64,000 nt of DNA from an uncultured Algibacter sp. (GTDB lineage: Bacteria > Bacteroidota > Bacteroidia > Flavobacteriales > Flavobacteriaceae): assembly GCA_947502405.1 (NCBI GenBank), contig CANMZT010000013.1, positions 62,001-126,000 of the forward strand, in the 5' to 3' direction. A program made the position numbers and the translations under genes. Below are positions 58,887 through 64,000 of this stretch, piece after piece. The first letter of the stretch is position 1. Each line of letters opens with the position of its first letter. The notes under the pieces are model-generated. The model worked only from the letters and a program-made list of their open reading frames with translations, did no database searches and was not told the origin of the DNA.

Positions 58887-61097
58887 ATGAAAAAACTATT
58901 ATTTACTTCATCACTTCTATTAGTTACTATTTTTCTAAAAGCTCAAAATCCTGAAAACTTAGATTTTGAAATTATTGAAAACGGAAAAGCTAAGCACTGG
59001 AAAGAATCAGGTCAAGGGCAGTACAAAGTTCATTTCGACCAAAACATTAAACAACATGGAGATGTATCTGCCTCTATAGAAAGTATTGGAGAGAGTTCAG
59101 GTTATAAAGCGTTAAGCTATAAAATTCCAGCAAATTTTGGTGGAAAAAAGATTAAAATTTCAGGATATATTAAAACAGAAAATGTTTCTGGAGGGTGGGC
59201 AGGTTTATGGATGCGTATTGACCCAAACATAGCCTTCGATAATATGAAGTCTAGAGGAGTAACAGGGACTAACGATTGGAAAAAATATACTATTGAACTT
59301 GATTTAAGCCCATTGGCTGAAACTATTGTTTTAGGAGGAATGTTGGTTGGTTCTGGGAAAATGTGGGTAGACAATTTAAAAGTTACTGTTGATGGGGAAG
59401 CCTTAGAAAAGGCTCCTGAAAAAGAATTTACAAAACCTCAAATGGATAAAGAATTTGATTTTGGTTCTGGTATTTCTTTCCAAAATTTAGACTCTAATCT
59501 AATTCAAAATCTAGATTTATTAGGTCGTGTATGGGGATTTTTAAAATATTATCATCCAGAAATAGGAAAAGGAAATTATAATTGGGATTATGAATTATTT
59601 AGAATACTTCCTAAATACAAAGACGCAAAAACTAACTCGGAAAGAGATACCATACTCGTTAATTGGATTGAAAATCTTGGAGACATACCCATTTGTACAT
59701 CTTGTAAAGATACGCCAGAAAATGCATTTTTAAAGCCAGATTTAGATTGGATAAAAAACGAAAAGATTTCTACAGCTTTAAGAGATAAACTACTATTTAT
59801 TCAAGAAAACAGACATCAAGGAAGCCATTATTATATTGGAATGGTTCCAAGAGTTAATAATCCAATTTTTAAAAATGAGAATTCGTATGCAAAAACACCT
59901 TATCCTGATGAAGGTTTTAGACTCTTAGGCTTGTTTAGATATTGGAACATGATACAGTATTTCTTCCCTTATAAACACTTAACGGATAAAGATTGGAATA
60001 CTTGTTTAAAAGAATATATCCCACAATTTATTAATGCTAAAAACGATTTAGAATACGAATTGGCTTTTTTAAAAATTATAGCTGATGTTAAAGATACTCA
60101 TGCTAATATTGGGGGAGGAAATAATAAAATACAAAAACAACGTGGTAAATTTTACCCGCCCGTACATGTTCGTTTTATAGAAAATAAATTAGTAGTTGAT
60201 GCGCATTTTAATGAAGAGATGAAAGATGTTGTGGGTTTAAAAATAGGAGATGTTATTACTCACATTAATGGAAAACCTATTAATGAAATGGTAGAAAATA
60301 TGCATGATTTTTACCCTGCATCTAATCAACCTACTCGATTAAGAAATATTAGTTTTGATATTTTGCGTTCCTCAATTAACACTGCGAAGCTGAGTATTGA
60401 ACGTGATGGGAAACAGCTTGACAAAACATTACAGTTATTTGAAAAAAAAGAGATAAGAGGATATTACACGTGGTATAAAAGAGAGAAGAATGGTAAAAGC
60501 TTTAAAATTTTAGACGATAACATTGGATATATTACTCTAAAAAATATTAAAAAAGATGATATAGCATCTATTAAATCTGAATTAAAGGATACAAAAGGAA
60601 TTATTGTTGATATCCGAAATTATCCTTCTACTTTCGTTCCATTTTCATTAGGTAATTTTTTGAATACTAATAGAGCAGATTTTGTTAAATTTACACAAGG
60701 TAATGCTAATAATCCAGGGGAATTCATTTTTAGAAAAGGTAATAAAGTAGGTTTAAATCGCTCATGGTCCTATCAAGGAAATAAAGTTATTGTCCTTGTT
60801 AACGAAATATCTCAAAGTCAAGCTGAATATACAGCAATGGCATTTAAAGCTGGTGATAAAACAACTATTATAGGTAGTACTACAGCAGGAGCTGACGGTA
60901 ATATATCTCGTATCACATTACCTGGGGGTTTACGAACAGCTATTTCAGGAATTGGCGTATATTATCCAGATGGAACAGAAACCCAACGTGTTGGTATCAT
61001 TCCCGATATTGAAGTACTACCTACAATTAAAGGAATTAAAGAAGGTAGAGATGAAGTCTTGGAAAAAGCCATCGAAATTATAAATAAAAATGATTAG
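58887..61097 (+). CDS. S41-family peptidase with N-terminal carbohydrate-binding-like domain
   Basis: The 736-residue exported protein has a signal peptide (MKKLLFTSSLLLVTIFLKA). A beta-sandwich domain (about residues 25-165, LDFEIIENGKAKHWKES and MWVDNLKVTVDGEAL) is followed by a helical region. A PDZ-like domain (about 445-500, VVGLKIGDVITHINGKPINE) and a C-terminal protease core (DNIGYITLKNIKKDDI, GIIVDIRNYPS, EISQSQAEYTAMAF, GADGNISRITLPGG) follow. The Ser of SQSQAEY is the likely nucleophile. ATG 58887 is chosen over a TTG at 58863 because the signal peptide begins there. It overlaps the exonuclease gene by 8 bases. Confidence 0.87.
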   Translation: MKKLLFTSSLLLVTIFLKAQNPENLDFEIIENGKAKHWKESGQGQYKVHFDQNIKQHGDVSASIESIGESSGYKALSYKIPANFGGKKIKISGYIKTENVSGGWAGLWMRIDPNIAFDNMKSRGVTGTNDWKKYTIELDLSPLAETIVLGGMLVGSGKMWVDNLKVTVDGEALEKAPEKEFTKPQMDKEFDFGSGISFQNLDSNLIQNLDLLGRVWGFLKYYHPEIGKGNYNWDYELFRILPKYKDAKTNSERDTILVNWIENLGDIPICTSCKDTPENAFLKPDLDWIKNEKISTALRDKLLFIQENRHQGSHYYIGMVPRVNNPIFKNENSYAKTPYPDEGFRLLGLFRYWNMIQYFFPYKHLTDKDWNTCLKEYIPQFINAKNDLEYELAFLKIIADVKDTHANIGGGNNKIQKQRGKFYPPVHVRFIENKLVVDAHFNEEMKDVVGLKIGDVITHINGKPINEMVENMHDFYPASNQPTRLRNISFDILRSSINTAKLSIERDGKQLDKTLQLFEKKEIRGYYTWYKREKNGKSFKILDDNIGYITLKNIKKDDIASIKSELKDTKGIIVDIRNYPSTFVPFSLGNFLNTNRADFVKFTQGNANNPGEFIFRKGNKVGLNRSWSYQGNKVIVLVNEISQSQAEYTAMAFKAGDKTTIIGSTTAGADGNISRITLPGGLRTAISGIGVYYPDGTETQRVGIIPDIEVLPTIKGIKEGRDEVLEKAIEIINKND

Positions 61098-61803
61098 CAA
61101 ATTAAATCTTGAAAACATATTATTTCTAGATATTGAAACGGTTCCTGAAACTCAACATTTCTCTGATTTAGATGAAACTAAACAAGCCCTTTGGGAACAT
61201 AAATCGAAATACCAAAGAAAAGAGGATTATACTGCTGAGGAATTTTATGATCGTGCTGGTATATGGGCAGAATTTGGTAAAATAGTATGTATTTCTGTTG
61301 GGTATTTTAATATTCTAAATGATCTACGAACCTTTAGAACCACATCTTTCTATGGTGATGAAATTACACTTCTAAAAGATTTTAAAAATCTACTTATTTC
61401 GCACTTTAGCCAAACTAAACACCTGCTTTGTGCCCATAATGGTAAGGAATTCGATTTTCCATATATAGCGCGCCGCATGATTATTAATAACATTGAATTG
61501 CCTTATAAACTGAATTTATTTGGTAAAAAACCATGGGAAGTACCTCATCTTGACACTTTAGAATTATGGAAGTTTGGGGATTACAAAACTTATACATCTT
61601 TAAAATTAATGACTAATGTATTGGGTATTCCCTCTCCCAAAGATGATATTGATGGTAGCGAAGTTTATCGTGTTTATTATGAAGACAATCAAATAGACCG
61701 TATAATAACCTATTGCGAAAAAGATACCATTGCAGTAGCACAGATATTTCTTCGTTTAAGAGGTGACGAGCTTTTAACCGACGATGAAATTATTCATATA
61801 TAA
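61090..61803 (+). CDS. PolB-like 3'-5' exonuclease (DnaQ-like fold)
   Basis: The 237-residue nuclease domain protein matches the predicted PolB-like exonuclease family. It has LFLDIETVPETQHF (motif I, DxE), LCAHNGKEFDFPYIARRM (motif II) and ITYCEKDTIAVAQIFLR (motif III, with Asp). No polymerase domain follows. It would act on DNA or RNA ends with divalent metal; the pathway is unknown. It overlaps the S41 peptidase gene by 8 bases and ends at a strong bidirectional terminator. Confidence 0.9.
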   Translation: MISKLNLENILFLDIETVPETQHFSDLDETKQALWEHKSKYQRKEDYTAEEFYDRAGIWAEFGKIVCISVGYFNILNDLRTFRTTSFYGDEITLLKDFKNLLISHFSQTKHLLCAHNGKEFDFPYIARRMIINNIELPYKLNLFGKKPWEVPHLDTLELWKFGDYKTYTSLKLMTNVLGIPSPKDDIDGSEVYRVYYEDNQIDRIITYCEKDTIAVAQIFLRLRGDELLTDDEIIHI

Positions 61804-61838
61804 AAAAAGTCCAGATTTAAAATCTGGACTTTTATTTT
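61802..61838. terminator. Bidirectional terminator between convergent genes
   Basis: The stem AAAGTCCAGATT / AATCTGGACTTT has a TAA loop, A residues on the left and T residues on the right. Confidence 0.92.
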
Positions 61839-61863
61839 TGAGTTAGTCTTTGCTATTAATAGT

Positions 61864-64000
61864 CTACTCTTTTATAAATCGTTTCATCATTTTATCATCG
61901 CCATTAGTCACTTCAATATAATACATACCAGCTTCCAACCTGTCTACAATAATCTCTTTAGAAGTTTCACCTGTATTAACAATTTGACCTAATGCGTTGA
62001 TTATTCTATAAGTCATTTTTCCTCCTTTTGAAGTTTTAATTGTTAATATATCTTCAACAGGGTTAGGGAATAAAGTAAGTTTGTTTTTAACAAAATTATT
62101 TTCAGCAATGTCTAAAACCTCAGATGGATTATTATCATCTTTAGGCGTATCATCTTTAAGCAATAAAGCTCCTGTTCCTCCTGAACCTGTAATAACAACT
62201 TGATCAATAAAAATCTGATCATTATTCACAGAAGCATCACATCTTAACCTAAATTGCGCATTACTAGATAAATTATATTGAGTTGCATTTAAAGTTACAG
62301 TGAAGTTGTCAAAAGCATTATTAACAAAGTCTGTTCCTCTTGCCCAAGTTTCTATTGTTACAAACCCCGAGCCATCGTTATATTGCAACCAAAAATCTTC
62401 TCCAACTTCCATACCTCTTGAAAAGAAATAAAAATCGAACTCAACCTCGTTAAATGATGATAAATCAAAAGTAGGTGAAGTCATTGAGGATGCTACACCT
62501 GAATTATCTCTAATTCGTATTGAATATGAGCCTTCAAAAGAACGTGCTTCATCTAATCTTCTAGCACAATCACTTCCGCCATCAATCCAGCCATCCCAAC
62601 CAGATTCAAAATATCCTTCATGTATAATGACATCTGTTGGTAAACTATTTACATTTACTGTACGTACTACCTGGGTTGCTGCGTTTCCTGAGGCATCACT
62701 TACATCATAGGTTATTAGATACGTTCCTGCTGTGTTGGTATCTACACTTCCGCCTACTACTATATTCGCGGTAAGATCACCATCTATATTATCAGTTGCC
62801 GTTGCACCTTGCTCTGTGTAAGTGTCGCCTACATTCAAATCAATGGTTGTATTACCATTTAATGTAATTACTGGTGCTGTAGTATCTGGTATAACATTTA
62901 CGGTTCGTACTACCTGTGTTGCTGCGTTTCCTGCGGCATCACTTACATCATAGGTTATTAAATAAGTGCCGCCTGTGTTGGTATCTACGCTTCCGCCTAC
63001 TACAATATTAGCAGTAAGATCACCATCTATATTATCGGTTGCCGTTGCACCTTCTTCTGTGTAAGTATCACCTACATTCAAATCAATGGTTGCATCGCCA
63101 TTTAACGTAATTACTGGTGCTGTAGTATCTGGTATTACATTTACTGTACGTACTACCTGTGTTGCTGCGTTTCCTGCGGCATCACTTACATCATAGGTTA
63201 TTTGATACGTTCCGCCTGTGTTGGTATCTACACTTCCGTCTAATACTATATTCGCGGTAAGATCACCATCTAGATTATCAGTTGCCGTTGCACCTTGCTC
63301 TGTGTAAGTGTCGCCTACATTCAAATCAATGGTTGCATCGCCATTTAACGTAATTACTGGTGCTGTAGTATCTGGTATAACATTTACAGTTCGAACAACT
63401 TGTGTTGCTGCGTTTCCTGCTGCATCACTTACATCATAGGTTATTTGATATGTTCCGCCTGTGTTGGTATCTACACTTCCACCTACTATTATATTCGCGG
63501 TAAGGTCACCATCTAGATTATCAGTTGCCGTTGCACCTTCTTCTGTGTAAGTATCACCTACATTCAAATCGATGGTTGCATCGCCATTTAATGTAATTAC
63601 TGGTGCTGTGGTATCTGGTATAACATTTACAGTTCGAACCACCTGTGTTGCTGCGTTTCCTGCTGCATCACTTACATCATAGGTTATTAAATAAGTGCCA
63701 CCTGTATTGGTATCTACACTTCCGCCTACTACAATATTAGCAGTAAGATCACCATCTAGATTATCAGTTGCCGTTGCACCTTCTTCTGTGTAAGTGTCGC
63801 CTACATTCAAATCGATGGTTGCATCGCCATTTAATGTAATTACTGGTGCTGTGGTATCTGGTATTACATTTACGGTTCGTACTACCTGGGTTGCTGCGTT
63901 TCCTGAGGCATCACTTACATCATAGGTTATTAGATACGTTCCTGCTGTGTTGGTATCTACACTTCCGCCTACTACTATATTCGCGGTAAGATCACCATCT
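61864..64000 (-). CDS. T9SS-secreted protein with DUF5011-type Ig repeats (N-terminus beyond right edge)
   Basis: This is the C-terminal 710 or so residues of a large extracellular protein whose 5' end lies past the window. At least five full copies and one partial copy of an 81-residue module run in tandem; each contains DTTAPVITLNGDATIDLNVG, DTYTEEGATATDNLDGDLT and ITYDVSDAAGNAATQVV. A MAM/jelly-roll-like domain of about 150 residues follows (EGYFESGWDGWIDGGSDC to FIDQVVITG), and then a type IX secretion C-terminal domain (LTLFPNPVEDILTI, RLEAGMYYIEV, KRFIKE end). It is probably an adhesin or a surface-bound enzyme. The modules are nearly identical at DNA level. Confidence 0.9.
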   Translation of the reverse strand, partial: DGDLTANIVVGGSVDTNTAGTYLITYDVSDASGNAATQVVRTVNVIPDTTAPVITLNGDATIDLNVGDTYTEEGATATDNLDGDLTANIVVGGSVDTNTGGTYLITYDVSDAAGNAATQVVRTVNVIPDTTAPVITLNGDATIDLNVGDTYTEEGATATDNLDGDLTANIIVGGSVDTNTGGTYQITYDVSDAAGNAATQVVRTVNVIPDTTAPVITLNGDATIDLNVGDTYTEQGATATDNLDGDLTANIVLDGSVDTNTGGTYQITYDVSDAAGNAATQVVRTVNVIPDTTAPVITLNGDATIDLNVGDTYTEEGATATDNIDGDLTANIVVGGSVDTNTGGTYLITYDVSDAAGNAATQVVRTVNVIPDTTAPVITLNGNTTIDLNVGDTYTEQGATATDNIDGDLTANIVVGGSVDTNTAGTYLITYDVSDASGNAATQVVRTVNVNSLPTDVIIHEGYFESGWDGWIDGGSDCARRLDEARSFEGSYSIRIRDNSGVASSMTSPTFDLSSFNEVEFDFYFFSRGMEVGEDFWLQYNDGSGFVTIETWARGTDFVNNAFDNFTVTLNATQYNLSSNAQFRLRCDASVNNDQIFIDQVVITGSGGTGALLLKDDTPKDDNNPSEVLDIAENNFVKNKLTLFPNPVEDILTIKTSKGGKMTYRIINALGQIVNTGETSKEIIVDRLEAGMYYIEVTNGDDKMMKRFIKE
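62650..64000 (-). repeat. Tandem array of about 243-bp DNA repeats inside the T9SS gene
   Basis: Units of 81 codons repeat with only scattered changes (EEG/EQG, NLD/NID, TGG/TAG, YL/YQ, AAG/ASG). The array enters the window from the right edge. The unit at the edge shares ASG and TAG variants with the last unit rather than with its neighbours. Confidence 0.9.

Noticed and set aside
62650-64000. The regular 243-bp repeats as a CRISPR or other non-coding array.
   Set aside because: They are one open reading frame of DUF5011-type modules without unique spacers.

Overview
The window is chromosomal DNA of a member of the Flavobacteriaceae (Bacteroidetes). The genes are AT-rich. Promoters repeatedly match the Bacteroidetes -7 box TAnnTTTG, and Shine-Dalgarno sequences are mostly absent. 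A secreted protein carries a type IX secretion (T9SS) C-terminal domain, and several proteins are families common in this group (ASPIC/UnbV-FG-GAP, DUF1569, MG2/plug-like surface proteins, HemJ). No tRNA, rRNA, CRISPR array, prophage, integrase or insertion sequence was recognised.

Layout. 1-7.3 kb: 5' part of mfd (minus strand), a TerB-like gene, an orphan attenuator-like leader cassette, a TPR protein, an unrecognised two-gene pair (3664-5350), and an EcKinase-like kinase with an inositol-monophosphatase-family enzyme. 7.3-16.4 kb (minus): an FG-GAP/ASPIC lipoprotein behind an RND exporter, a histone-deacetylase-family protein, Tex and a small Cys-rich protein. 16.4-21 kb (minus): ferritin, then an AraC-controlled group (cupredoxin-like protein, AhpD-like protein, a 58-aa ORF), then an OmpA lipoprotein and a lipocalin-like lipoprotein. 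21-30.4 kb: metG, LD-carboxypeptidase, DnaJ/TerB protein, bacilliredoxin, and a plsC / soluble acyl-ACP desaturase / HD hydrolase run. 30.4-37.6 kb: a second AraC regulator amid three promoters that share one upstream element, radical SAM protein, enoyl-CoA hydratase and a histidine kinase. 37.8-49.6 kb: the tetrapyrrole locus (hemJ, hemH, an AraC regulator, hemA, a hemC-hemD fusion, hemE, ktrB, EI24, GNAT, hemF, hemB). 49.6-64 kb: two tandem paralogous MG2/plug-like surface proteins, a CBS-domain membrane protein, ogt, DUF4442, serine hydrolase, S41 peptidase, a PolB-like exonuclease, and a T9SS protein with near-identical DUF5011-type repeats that runs off the right edge.

How genes work together. 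The heme locus encodes glutamyl-tRNA reductase, porphobilinogen synthase, hydroxymethylbilane synthase fused to uroporphyrinogen III synthase, uroporphyrinogen decarboxylase, oxygen-dependent coproporphyrinogen oxidase, HemJ and ferrochelatase. Only hemL is missing from the window. A 19-bp Fur/PerR-like palindrome and an AraC regulator sit at the divergent hemA promoter.

The most unusual content is non-coding. Several dispersed palindromic repeat families occupy the intergenic regions, and three of them lie in frame inside housekeeping genes (mfd, metG, ogt). A structured roughly 90-170 bp element occurs six times. Two separate AraC neighbourhoods carry operator-like motifs at exactly conserved distances from the -7 box (51 bp in each case).
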